A DNA stretch of 64,000 nt. Origin: Eucalyptus grandis (lineage: Eukaryota; Streptophyta; Magnoliopsida; Myrtales; Myrtaceae). Shown piece by piece: positions 46,280 through 57,599 of the stretch. The notes beneath the pieces are model-generated. The model worked only from the letters and a program-made list of their open reading frames with translations, did not search any database and was not told where the DNA came from. The number at the start of each line of letters is the position of its first letter. Position 1 is the stretch's first letter. Made by a program: the position numbers and the translations under genes. The stretch is from the NCBI RefSeq assembly GCF_016545825.1, contig NC_052622.1, forward strand, positions 8,437,001 through 8,501,000, given 5' to 3'.

Positions 46280-47145
46280 TCGCGAAGCAGGAAGTTCAAC
46301 AACTGAATCAGAAACAGAATCGGCAACTGAATCAAACTTCAACTGAATTTCCAAGCCCCGCGGTTCGGAGAGCACTTTTAGTCTGCGCTGGTGAATGGAA
46401 GCCCCCCTATCAAGCAAGAAAGAAGGGTTTTCATCAAATGGCACGTTCCAGGATATAGAAGGCAAAGAAGAGTAAGCCAAGGCTCCCTACGAAAACTACC
46501 TTCGACCTGCAGCAAAGAATTCGATTCGATGTTCCGAAATGCCTTGGGTTTGTCTAGTTCTTCTCTTCTCGCTGAGATGGGAGTTTGATTACATACTGTC
46601 CTATAATAGACCTCTCCCAAGTCAGTCAGTCCATCAGTCAGTCAGTGGCTGGGGCTTGGCTTCGTGCTCAGAGACATAGCCTATGCGAGCCTTACCAGAG
46701 CTCTTTTACATTTTTAAGTTTGACCTATTAGAGATCCGGTCTAAAAGGAAGGCATGTTGGCAAGAAATAGTATAGTACTCGCTTTTCAAGAGCAACAATC
46801 CAATTCTAGAAGAATTTCACTGCCAAAAAAAGAGTACCATCTCTTACGGAGAGTGGACGGAATGTAATAGAACTCCTAGCGAGAAGGCTATGGCCCAATC
46901 TAAACGAACCTGCACGTGATAGAAGCTCACTTTATTGATGGGACATTTTGAGCCCCTTTTCCTCTCACCCCCCCCCCCCGGTTCTGGTTCAGGAAAGGAG
47001 ACCCTCTTCACATCACACACATATATAAGGGGGCACCGATGGAAAAGATCCCCAAGGAGAGTCAGCAGGGGCCGCATTAGAAGGACCGGCATTCGACGGT
47101 CCCGCGTCATTACGAAAGGGAGACAAAGTCCTAACTAAATCATAA

Positions 47146-50139
47146 GTTACAACAAATGACCACTGAGTATTTTTCACTTCTATACACAACATCTGGCCCT
47201 AGAAGTTATGAACAAGTTCTTCAACAATGTCAACCAATGGTTACCACAGAAATGAATTGTATGCTTCTAGCAAAGGTAACAGTGGAAGAAGTTAAACAGG
47301 CCACATTTCAATTAGGTGCATCGAAAGCCCCAGGCCCTGATGGTTTGACTGGTATGTTCTATCAATCTCATTGGGAGGTAATCAAGGAAGATATCTATCG
47401 GGCAGTGCAATTATTTTTCAGTTCTGGATCCTTACCAGTGGCCTTAAATCGAACTGCAATAACATTGATCCCTAAAACCCCAAACCCAGAGTGCTTAGAT
47501 CAATATAGACCTATTAGCTTGTGCAACTATGTTTACAAAATCTTCTCTAAAGTACTTGCTAATAGGTTAAAACCTTTACTGCCTGCTATAATTTCTGAGG
47601 AACAGAGTGCGTTTGTTGCTGGAAGACAGATACAAGATAATGTTCTTATGGTTCAGGAAGTGATTCACCGGCTTAAAACTAGGAAAAGAAAGCGTCATTT
47701 TCAAGCTGTGCTCAAAGTTGATATGCAGAAGGCCTATGACCGCATTGAATGGGATTTTCTTCATGATTATCTACTTTGTCTAGGCTTTGCGTCTCATTGG
47801 GTACAGCTCATCATGCAGTGCATCTCAACTACAACCTTGTGTGTTAAAATGAATGGTGATTATCTTCAGAGCTTTCGTCCTTCTAGGGGGCTTCGGCAAG
47901 GTGATCCTTTATCCCCCTATTTGTTCATTCTCATTGCAAACCTCCTATCACTTCTCATTCGGAATGCTATTGATACGGGATTGCTTAAAGGTATCAAATT
48001 AAATCAGTGGTGTCCCACTTTATCTCACTTGTTCTTCGCTGATGATGCTGTATTTTTCCTTGATGGCACCTTGATGGAATGCTAGAATCTATCTAACATC
48101 TTAAATCAGTATTGTTTGGCTACTGGACAAGCTATTAACCGAAACAAATCTGGCATTTTCTTTAGTTCATCCTGTCCTATGACACTTCAAGAGAATTTGG
48201 CCAGTGAGTTAAGAGTTCCTATTTTACAGCGATGCGGAAAATACTTAGGGATACCTACTGATTGGGGCAGATCTAAGAGGGATATGTTTTCTTGGATTTT
48301 GGCTAGAGTTCAATTGAAATTAGAGGGGTGGAAGGAGAAGCTTATTTCTAAGGGAGGAAGGAAATTTTGCTAAAAGCAGTAATTCAATCTATTCCACAAT
48401 ATGCCATGTCTGTTTTAAGATTCCTCGGTCTTTATGTAAAACTATAGAACAGCGTATGGCTAAGTTTTGGTGGAATAATGACACAAGCAAAGCAGGAATT
48501 CATTGGCAATGTTGGGACAAACTACAGCTCGAAAAGAGGAAGGGGCTTGGGCTCCCGGGAAGTTAATCGGTTTCAATGAAGCCATGCTTGGTAAGCAAGC
48601 ATGGCGTCTTATTCATCAACCCTCCTCATTATGGGCTAAGTTCTTTAAAGGATTATATTTTCATTCATCCACCTTTTTTAAAGCTGTCAAGGGTTCCCGC
48701 CCATCATGGGGCTGGCAGAGCCTCTTGAGTGGACGTGCAGCTATCTTACCAAACATCCGTTGGTCAGTCGGGGATGGCACATGCATCAATATCAGAGAAG
48801 ATAGTTGGCTATCCATGGGTATTCTAGGTGGACCAAAGGCCCAAGCAGAACCCCTCCTAGTAGCTGATCTTATTGATCAAGCTACTGGTTCATGGAAAAC
48901 AGATTTAATGCGCAGCTTCTTTGACTTGCCAATAATTCAAGAAATCACATCCATTCAAATTCGACCAACTGTTACCAAGGATGCACTCATTTGGACAGCT
49001 ACAAAACAGGGTACGTATACTGTAAAGTCAGCATACCATGCAATCACTCAGACTAACACCAGTGGATTAACAGATGGTGCTTCTACTTCATATAGAACTC
49101 CTACCTGGTTTTGGCGAACTCTGTGGAAGACGCCAAGCCCCAAAATCCGTATGTTCCTCTCCGGGGCCATTTGTCATGACTCCATAGCAACGCGTCACAA
49201 TCTGCATCGAAGGCACATCATTGACAGTCCGTGCTGCCAAATCTGTCAAAGAAATATTCCAGAAACCTCAGAACATTTATTTTTATTATGCGAGTTGACT
49301 AAACAGGTATGGTCGAACTCTCAGATTGGCATATCAATCGACCTTACCAATATTCAGAGACTGGACTCATGGATTGTATCCAGGATCAGCAATGGGAACC
49401 GCCTACCTCGTCTTGCACTGATCGCAAATGTATTGTGGCAGATCTGGAAGGCTCGGAACGGCTTCCTCTTCCGAGGCAAATTTCCTAATCCGTCCATTGT
49501 TGCAGAAGCTGCTTTAACGAATACCCAAGTGGATCGTCTGTCTTCGCCTTACACTTTGCACATCGAAGCCCTCGGTCGGTCAAACGAGTCATCTATGGCG
49601 TCCCCAGATCCGGCACACGAAGATTAACATTGACGGATCACATCACCGGGGCAATAACCAGCGTATCGCAAGTATTTGCAGAGATCACGAAGGTAGACTT
49701 ACCGACTTTTTTGCAGCAAGGGTTGAAGCTTCCTCAGCTTTGCAGGTGGAGATCCAGGCCCTATCATCAACGCTTCGACATCTACTTGATCAGGGGCTCC
49801 AATACGCATCACTTGTTCTTGAATCAGATAACCTCTCCCTAGTAGAAGTTCTGAATCGACGAGCACAGCCGCCATGGCCGGATCGTGCTCTCTTCTCAGA
49901 GGCGGTCTTTCTGTTTTCACTTTTCCCCAATATTTCGCTCGGTTTTTGCCCTAGGGAGGCTAACATGGTTGCTGATTGGGCCTGTAAAGCCCATAGTAGA
50001 AACCCTACGCATCGCATATCCTCTTTTCATCTGCCTATTCCTCTACTTAACTTGTTATGTGCGGATGCTCTCGCAGCTGGATGTATGAATTACTATTATT
50101 AATATAAGTTGCCCTTTTCACTGTCAAAAAAAAAAAAAA
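47146..50139 (+). mobile_element. L1-type LINE, 5'-truncated and decayed, with poly-A tail
   Basis: Order: reverse transcriptase from 47156 (ASKAPGPDGLTGMFYQ, LDQYRPISLCNYVYKI, LKVDMQKAYDRIEW, GLRQGDPLSPYLF, LFFADDAVFF), then the RT zinc-binding region (48500-49480, WRTLWKTPSPKIRMFL), then an RNase H-like domain (about 49570-50010: DHEGRL, EIQALSSTLRHLL, ESDNLSLVEVLN) and poly-A at 50126-50139. The endonuclease is missing. A TAG at 48083, a frameshift near 48365 and others near 48420, 48550 and 49630 break the frame. The left edge abuts mitochondrial-like DNA. Confidence 0.92.
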
Positions 50140-50149
50140 ATCAATCTAA

Positions 50150-50500
50150 TCAAAGCTTCTTTTTTTTCTAGGTCCATATCTGAAAACCGTTTGTGTTCCG
50201 TTAGCGTGACTAATTTGGAAGAGGATGACTCACCGTCAGGTAAAGTAAGGCCCTTGGCCTCTATCCTCTTTTATAACCAATTTGATCTTATATAAGAGAA
50301 AAAGAGAAAATTCTACATCTCTTATGACAAAATACAATCAATTGATATTATCTACCGATTTAACGTGGATCCCAAATATCTCATCTAATCACGCGTTGAA
50401 GACTAAATTCGTTTCCCGAACTAAACAAATACTTAAAGAAAAAATCTCGATTGCTTCTTGATTGACTCCCCTCCATAGATTTCAAAATGGGTACGAGCTT
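50150..50500. repeat. Duplicated intergenic segment (partner 11830-12070)
   Basis: TTTGGAAGAGGATGACTCACC at 50212 equals the phrase at 11890, with similar sequence to 50370. It shows that the mitochondrial piece and the LINE split one ancestral segment. Confidence 0.55.
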
Positions 50501-51245
50501 CTTTCCAAAATATATGGTTTTTTTAAGGATGTAAGTGATGATATCTGTTCAATGAATTACTCCTACTGCTGTTGAAGTATTGAAAATTTCTATCTCTGTG
50601 TTCCCAAAAGCACGTGCCAATTGAAGAGGTTCGTGCGCTTGAAGACACCTCTCGTGTCTGTCCATGCTTGAATATTCGTGTATGGGAGTGAGTCATCAGC
50701 TATGAAATTCAAGTTAATTGTGTTTTGTCCCATTTGTGATTTCCCCTATGCTTACTTTAATGTTGATTTCTTTGGCTCAAATGTCTACATTTTGAGTTTT
50801 ATGGAAGAGAAGAAAGAAGGGGTTCATTCGGGTCGAGAAAATATTGCCTACGGCTACGTCTGACGTTCTCCATTCACTCGGGTTAGGCAATTAGGCTGAA
50901 CGATACCAGGTGGCTAGCGCCACGCGGGGCCGCGCAGAAAGGAGACGTTTCCTTATCTTCATTCTTCATGTGATTGGGGAGGAGGAGGCAGTTTGTGCCC
51001 CAAGACTATAATGTATAATGTAATCAGCCGATAACGAGGGAGAGTTACAGAATTTTGAAAAAATGGAATAGAAAATGCATATTATACCAGCAATTTGATT
51101 GGTTGGTTAACCGCGTTGATAGTGTGATCGTTACATAACATAGTTTCTCGTGATTAGGGCTTAGAGACCCGTAAAAACTAATCTTTGGATGCAAACTATC
51201 GAGCTTTAGATGAAGCCAAGCAGCATTCTAATGACACATAAATTA
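50501..51245. other. No supported feature
   Basis: Short frames only (61 codons at 50678). A GC-richer patch at 50880-50990 has no recognised content. Confidence 0.35.
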
Positions 51246-51880
51246 AAGGGAAAATTACATAAATAGACCTTAAACTTTGGTCATATTTGCAATGTCGTTT
51301 TTGAACATTGGACTTGTTTAATGTAATTCTTAAACTATTAATAAATATTTGATATAACCCATAAACTTTAAATTTGTTCAATCTAATCTCAACAATTTCC
51401 ATGTCAAAGCCTAATTAGCCATTCCAAAGTATTCACAAGTTTACATAATTACACTATTACCTAGATTTTAGAATATTTTTAATGTCAATCAATTTCATAA
51501 ATCAACAAAAACATGCTATCTATTCCATTAGTTATTTACACTTTTGGTATTTATAAATATTTATTAACTGTGTTTTTAGCTTATCTCTCTATAATACTAA
51601 AATTAGCATGAAAATGGCATTAAAAGTAGCACAACTTTCATATAGCACTTTTTTCAATATCAAAACTTTTCGAGTTATCACTTAAATATCACTTTGGGAA
51701 AAAAAAATTACTTCAACACCATCACCATGAAAATTCAGACAAGGTCTTTTTAATATAAATAATTTAAAGTGGCTCATTAGTTTAGTGAACTCAACATTAT
51801 TTGACCTAAACGACATGGTCTTACTCATGTTGCCCAAAATTAACAAATTGGGAACAAATTAAGCCTCTTCATCTAACCCT
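51246..51880. repeat. Decayed TIR-family DNA related to 18600-19045 and the array leader
   Basis: 51560-51850 aligns with 18760-19020. 51620-51860 also resembles the array units (TTACTTCAACACCATCAC, GTGAACTCAACATTATTTGACC). The part 51246-51420 carries 'ATAGACCTTAAACTTTGGTC' phrases like other MULE-type ends. Confidence 0.5.
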
Positions 51881-51882
51881 TA

Positions 51883-52430
51883 GGTTACATTTGGTCATTT
51901 AGATTTCTAACCAAGATAGAACTGAATATGATAAAATATGAAATCCAAGGATTTTGCTGTGTCATATACATTGTTTAGTGATTGCAATAATAAAGTCAAA
52001 AATAGTTGCATCATATTATGTATATTATTTGGTATGAATGGTATATTAGTATCAATGAACCAAAATTATAAATTGAGATGGTAAAAATCTCTCACAAAAC
52101 TTTTGCCAACTTTATTTTTATTTTTATTTTTATTTTATTTTCCTCTCTTTTTAAATTAATTTCTTTTTTATTTCTTTCTTTTCCTTCTATCATTCTCTAA
52201 TGAAATCTTACTATACTAATATACTTAAAATACTAAAATACCTAAAATATGTAATAAATATATATTATTTTTATATATTGAACTTATGTTATAAAATAGA
52301 ATTAAATTCAAATATATAAATACAAATACAAATACAAATAAAAAACTAATTAGTTATTTTTTTATTATTTTGAATATCTTATTTAAGAAATCAAATATTA
52401 TTTATATTGAAATATAATTTCTAATTTTGT
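51883..52430. mobile_element. PIF/Harbinger-like MITE, copy 2, truncated
   Basis: GGTTACATTTGGTC at the left end, after TTA (51880-51882), matches the right end of copy 1 in inverted orientation. The alignment continues through AGATAGAACTGA and later ATATTGAAATATAATTTC. It stops at about 52430, roughly 200 bases short, exactly where the tandem array begins. Confidence 0.65.
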
Positions 52431-53047
52431 GGGTATCTTACACATTCGTGATGCTCAATCTTCAGATTGTGTCGGAATCGATTCTTTTACGTGGGAAGAA
52501 GAGATAGGTTTTCATGACGACAAAACTACAAAGAGCAATTCATAAGTTTTGCGAATTGGTAGCCAGGATGAAAGCAGTTTGTGTGGAGCAGGATGCTAAA
52601 GTGTCATAACTTTGATATAATAATCTCTTAAGTGCCAAACTTTTTCAAGCAATCACTTAAATGTCACTTTAAAAAAAATTACTTCAATGCCATTGCCAAT
52701 TTGAATAGCCAAAAATTTAGACTGGGTAAATTTGTTAATATAAATAGTCTAACATGACTCACTAGCTAAGTGAACTCAACATTATTTGACCTAGATGATG
52801 TTGTCTAAATCATGTTTGTCCCAAATTAACAAATTGGGAATAAAATAAGTCTCTTCTTCTAAACCTAAACTCATATCCAAGAGTTTGGAGCAAAATTGCC
52901 ATATGAAACTTGCAATGGAAAGCAAGAACAGGAAAAGCAACTCAAGACTGCATCAACCAACTGACGATGAAGGTGAATATTATTGCAATTGTGGGCTTAA
53001 AAGTCAAAGTATAGACAACACTTCAACTGTGGATACCTACTTTTATG

Positions 53048-55076
53048 GGCAAAAGTACAGCCCAAGTGCCAAAACTTAGCACAAATTGACACTTAAGTGC
53101 CAAAACTTTGAAAAGGTACACTAAAATGTCAAAATCGGAGTAAAATGAATCACTTAAGTGCCATTTCGGCCAAAATCCGGCCAAATTGTTGACGTGGCAA
53201 TTTTCCAGCGAGGTGATTACAAAACAACGTCGTTTTGCATGCCAACATGGCGAGAAAATGCAAAACGACGTCGTTTGTCTCTAATGTGTAAATGATTAAT
53301 ATAAAAAGTAATTAAATTAAACTAAACTTAAATTTATTTAAAATATTCTAAAAATTTTTTTTAAAAAAAAAAAAAGAGTGGGGTGGTGTCGAAGGGAGAC
53401 AGTGAGGGTGAGGCCCTTACCGCCGCCACCGGAAAGGTTGGCGACGAAGGGGGCAAGATCGGCGCGGTGGCCGACCCTTGGCCAACCGGCGGCGAGGAAT
53501 GTGAGCCCTCACCAAATGCGGGCGAGGGCTTGCGGGCCCTCGCCGCCTCCCCGCCATTACCGAGAAGGGCCGGCAACAGTGGGGGAGCATCGGTCGGCGA
53601 TGCCGGCCGACCTTCGGCGGGTCCCACGAGCCCTTGCCCAAATCTAGGGCAAGGGTCGTAGCCCTCGCCAGATCCGGCAAGGGCTCGTGAGCCCTCGCCG
53701 CCCGATCCGCGAGGGGGCCAATGAGGGCTCGTGGGCCCTTGTCGACAATCGACCGGCATCGCGACCCGGCCGGGGCCCGGCAACCTTGGTCGATGCTCCC
53801 CCCCACATCATCGGCCCTTCCTAGCAACGACGAGGAGGTGGCGAGGGCCCGCAAGCCCTCGCCCAAATCTAGGTCAAGGGTCGCAGCCCTTGCCTAGATC
53901 CAGCGAGGGCCGTGAACCCTCGCCGCCGGTTAGCCAAGGGTCGGCCACTTCGGCCAACCCTCCCCCTCCATCGCCAGGCCTTCCCGGGCGGCGGCGGTGG
54001 GCTCGGCTCTCAACCACCTCCCTTCGAATGCCGCCCACGCACCCCCTTTATAAATTTTAAGTTTTTTAATTTTTAGAATATTTTAAATAAATTTAGTTTT
54101 AAATTTAATTTAATTTATTTTTATATTAATTATTTACACATCGAGACAAAACGACGCCGTTTTTGCATTCTCTCGCCACATCGGCGTGTAAAACGACACC
54201 AATTTGCATTCACCTCGCCGGAAAATTACCACGTCAACAATTTGGCCGGATTTTGGCCGGAGTGGCATTTAAATGATCCATTTTACTCCGATTTTGGCAC
54301 TTAAGGGTGCGAATGGTAACGTTTCTGTTCTTTTTTGTTCCGGGGAACAAAAAAAAAAAAGTGTTTTTGTTCAGGGGAACAATTTTTGAACAAAAGAACG
54401 CGTTTGGTAACGTTTGTTCCAGAAATAAAAATGAATAGAAACACGTTTGGTAAATTTTATTCCTTTTTTTATTTTTCATTTTTTCCTTTCTTTTTTATTT
54501 TTCTTTTTCGGCCGGTCACGGCCTCCGGCGACCGGCCGACGGGGCGGCAGCCTCACCCAGCCACGGCGAGGCTCGCCGGCCCTCGGCGAGGCCGAGCCTC
54601 ACCGTGGTTGGGTGAGGCTCGGCCTCGCCTTGGCAAGCGAGCTCGGCCGGCGAGGCTCCGGCAAGGTTGCCGACCCTCGACGGCGTCGCCGGCCCTCGAC
54701 GGCCCGATCGCCGGCCATGGCCGAGGCCGATGACCGGTGAAAGAAAAAGAAGAAAAGAAGAAGAAGAAAAGAAGAAGAGAAGAAGAAGAGAGAGAAGAGA
54801 AACGTTTCTTCATTTTTGTTTCTGGAACAAGAAACAAAAATTTGTTGTTTCTTTTTTTGTTCTTATTTTGTTCCAGGAACAAAAAAAAAAAAAAGAACAG
54901 AAACCCAACCAAACGCGTTTCTATTCTTTTTTGTTCCGGGAACAAAAAAAGAAAAAAATTGTTCAGAAACAGAAATAAAGAATGTTTCCATGCAGGCCTT
55001 AAGTGTACCTTTTCAAAGTTTAGGCACTTAAGTATCCTTTCGTGCTAAGTTTTGGCACTCCGGTGTCCGTACCTCC
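53048..55076. mobile_element. MULE-like element with about 300-bp TIRs and perfect 9-bp target duplication
   Basis: ACTTTTATG flanks both sides (53039-53047, 55077-55085). The ends GGCAAAAGTACAGCCC and (reverse complement) GGAGGTACGGACACC continue into the nearly identical AGTGCCAAAACTTAGCAC and CTTTGAAAAGGTACAC. The TIRs include CAAAACGACGTCGTTT motifs at 53220-53275 and their inverted partners at 54145-54200. The core (53385-54045) is GC-rich with GCGAGGGCTCGTGAGCCCTC type phrases and long frames on both strands that I do not accept as genes. A MITE interrupts the right TIR. Confidence 0.9.
54306..54998. mobile_element. MITE nested in the right TIR of the MULE-like element
   Basis: The ends are GGTGCGAATGGTAAC and (reverse complement) GGCCTGCATGGAAAC. 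TTAAG lies at both edges (54301-54305, 54999-55003); the intact left TIR of the host shows the uninterrupted TTAAGTG. Subterminal arms contain repeated GTTCCGGGAACAAAA phrases, and the centre (54510-54740) is a GC-rich block of GGCGAGGCTCGCC type. The target size could be 3 to 5 bp (TAA, TTAA or TTAAG). Confidence 0.8.
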
Positions 55077-57215
55077 ACTTTTATGCTTCAACCTTTCATC
55101 TCACTTTTAAATTTTTCCGCTTTTTCCTCACGTCATTTAATTTTCTCATTGCTATTTGATGATTTCTTTTGAAAAGTTATATTCTGCTTTCTAATTTTGT
55201 GGGTATCTTATAAATTTGTGATGCTCAATCTTCAGATTGTGTCGGAATCGATTCTTTCACGTGGGAAGAAGAGATAGGTTTTCATGACAACAAAACTACA
55301 AAGAGCAATTCATAAGTTTTGCGAATCAGTAGCCAGGATGAAAGCAGTTCGTGTGGAGTAGGATACTAAAGTGTCATAACTTTGATATAATAATCTCTTG
55401 AGTGCCAAACTTTTTCGAGCAATCACATAAATGTCACTTCAAAAAAAATTACTTCAATGCCATTGCCGATTTGAATAGCCGAAAATTTAGACGGGGTAAT
55501 TTTGTTAATATAAATAGTCTAACATGACTCACTAGCTAAGTGAACTCAACATTATTTGACCTAAATGATGTTGTCCAAATCATGTTTGTCCCAAATTAAC
55601 AAATTGGGAATACAATAAGTCTCTTCTTCTAAACCTAAACTCATATCCAAGAATTTGGAGCAAAATTGCCATATGAAACTTGCAATGGAAAGCAAGAACA
55701 GGAAAATCAACTCAAGACTGTGTCAACCAACTGAAGATGAAGGTGAATATTATTGCAATTGTGGGCTTAAAAGTCAAAGTATATACAACAGTTCAACTGT
55801 GGATACCCACTTTTATGCTTCAACCTTTCTTACTCACTTTTAGATTTTTCCGCTTTTTCCTCACGCCATTCGATTTTCTCATTGCTATTTGATGATTTCT
55901 TTGGAAAAGTTATATTCTGCTTTCTAATTTTGTGGGTATCTTATAAATTTGTGATGCTCAATCTTCAGATTGTGTCGGAATCGATTCTTTCACGTGGGAA
56001 GAAGAGATAGGTTTTCATGACAACAAAACTACAAAGAGCAATTCATAAGTTTTGCGAATTAGTAGCCAGGATGAAAGCAGTTCGTGTGGAGCAGGATACC
56101 AAAGTGTCATAACTTTGATGTAATAATCTCTTGAGTGCCAAACTTTTTCGAGCAATCACTTAAATGTCACTTCAAAAAGAATTACTTCAATGCCATTGCC
56201 GATTTGAATAGCCGAAAATTTAGACGGGGTAATTTTGTTAATATAAATAGTCTAACATGACTCACTAGCTAAGTGAACTCAACATTATTTGACCTAGATG
56301 ATGTTGTCCAAATCATGTTTGTCCCAAATTAACAAATTGGGAATACAATAAGTCTCTTCTTCTAAACCTAAACTCATATCCAAGAATTTGGAGCAAAATT
56401 GCCATATGAAACTTGCAATGGAAAGCAAGAACAGGAAAATCAACTCAAGACTGTGTCAACCAACTGAAGATGAAGGTGAATATTATTGCAATTGTGGGCT
56501 TAAAAGTCAAAGTATAGACAACAGTTCAACTATGGATACCCACTTTTATGCTTCAACCTTTTGTACTCACTTTTAGATTTTTCCGCTTTTTCCTCATGTC
56601 ATTCGATTTTCTTATTGCTATTTGATGATTTCTTTTGAAAAGTTATATTATGCTTTCTATTTTTGTGGGTATCTTATAAATTTGTGATGCTCAATCTTCA
56701 GATCGTGTCGGAATCGATTCTTTTACGTGGGAAGAAGAGATAGGTTTTCATGACAACAACGCTACAAAGAGCAATTCATAATTTTTGCGAATTAGTAGCC
56801 AGGATGAAAGCAGTTCGTGTGGAGCTAATGTGATCCATTTTGTGCTTTTATCCGCAATTGTCCTTCTAGCACCGAATCAAAAAATTTCCCTGAAAGCTCT
56901 CGCCTTTTCCCGTGCCTTCACAATGTCTGCAGTGTGGAGAGAGAGAGAGAGCGAGAGATTTCTTCATTTACAAGAGGCGTCGTTTTGTCAGAAAGAGCCA
57001 AATCATCGCCACGTCAAACTCCTTTTTTTATCATACGAAAAGCTACATAAGAATACAAATTTTAGTTGAAAAAAAGTCACCTAAGATGAATTGCCATAAT
57101 TTATTATTGGGTGCACTTAATTGATTATTTTTCTATTGATATGGCACTCAAATGATTGCTTGAAAAGTTTTGACACTGAAATGAATGTTACACAAAATTT
57201 ACGACATTTCTAATA

Positions 57216-57583
57216 TTTTTTTTTTTTTTATTAAAAATAGAAACTTGTTTCAAGTTGTAAATGTTGATTATCGTGTTTGTTTTCCTAATTTACAAATTTA
57301 ATTAATAAAGTAAGAAACACAACAGCTTGGAAGGTTTATCTATCTAAATAGGAACAAGATTTAGATTATAAGTACATATTTCTATAAATAATTTTTTATC
57401 ATTTTTTAATGTCCTTATGAAAATACTTACTTTTAAATAGTAGGAATATCAACTCGATACAACTGTAAATGAGGTTACTACTTATACTAAATCAAAACCA
57501 TAAGCTAAATTATACATAAATAGAACTATCGAAACAAAGATTGATGTGATTTTTTTGTGAAAAATGGAGGGTTTGTAGTGAAC
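57216..57583. other. AT-rich spacer, no feature
   Basis: A poly-T run is at about 57217-57229. No open frame of note. Confidence 0.4.
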
Positions 57584-57599
57584 AAAATTAAAGCTTAGG

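Larger units (their letters stand above)
45500..47140. other. Mitochondrial-like DNA inserted in the nucleus
   Basis: Base composition and codon context change sharply here. 46020-46145 encodes a cox3 phrase joined to an atp9 phrase. The rest has features of plant mitochondrial spacer DNA (balanced GC, a C12 run at 46968-46979, no AT-rich tracts). It interrupts gene-flank DNA that resumes at about 50160, after the LINE. A gypsy integrase scrap inside it may have come along with the mitochondrial DNA. The exact edges are uncertain. Confidence 0.6.
52421..57215 (+). repeat. Tandem array of a 733-bp unit (GRF zinc-finger fragment plus TIR-element leader)
   Basis: CTAATTTTGT starts at 52421, 55191 and 55924, and its variant at 56657. 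The period is 733, 733, and 732 for unit 1 after removing the inserted MULE. Units 2 and 3 are nearly identical; unit 1 is slightly diverged; unit 4 is partial and passes into a GA-rich run and an inverted end at about 57100-57215 (reverse complement CAAAACTTTTCAAGCAATCA). Each unit has GTGTCATAACTTTGATATAA, then a short frame MKLAMESKNRK...YYCNCGLKSQ that looks like the start of a GRF finger cut off after the first CxCG. Confidence 0.88.

Noticed and set aside
45498..46620. Additional frames of 65 to 112 codons in the mitochondrial-like segment
   Set aside because: Apart from the cox3-atp9 and integrase phrases no known mitochondrial protein is recognised.
53361..54060. Frames of 89 to 149 codons on both strands
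   Set aside because: GC-rich repeat core of a MULE-like element with mirror frames; no homology seen.
52885..56576. Three repeated 62-64-codon frames (MKLAMESKNRK...) as separate genes
   Set aside because: They are copies of one truncated GRF start in a tandem array, without the rest of the finger.
52421..57215. CRISPR-like or satellite array
   Set aside because: The unit is 733 bp with full-length identity and no spacers; it is a local tandem duplication in a plant genome and only 3-4 units long.
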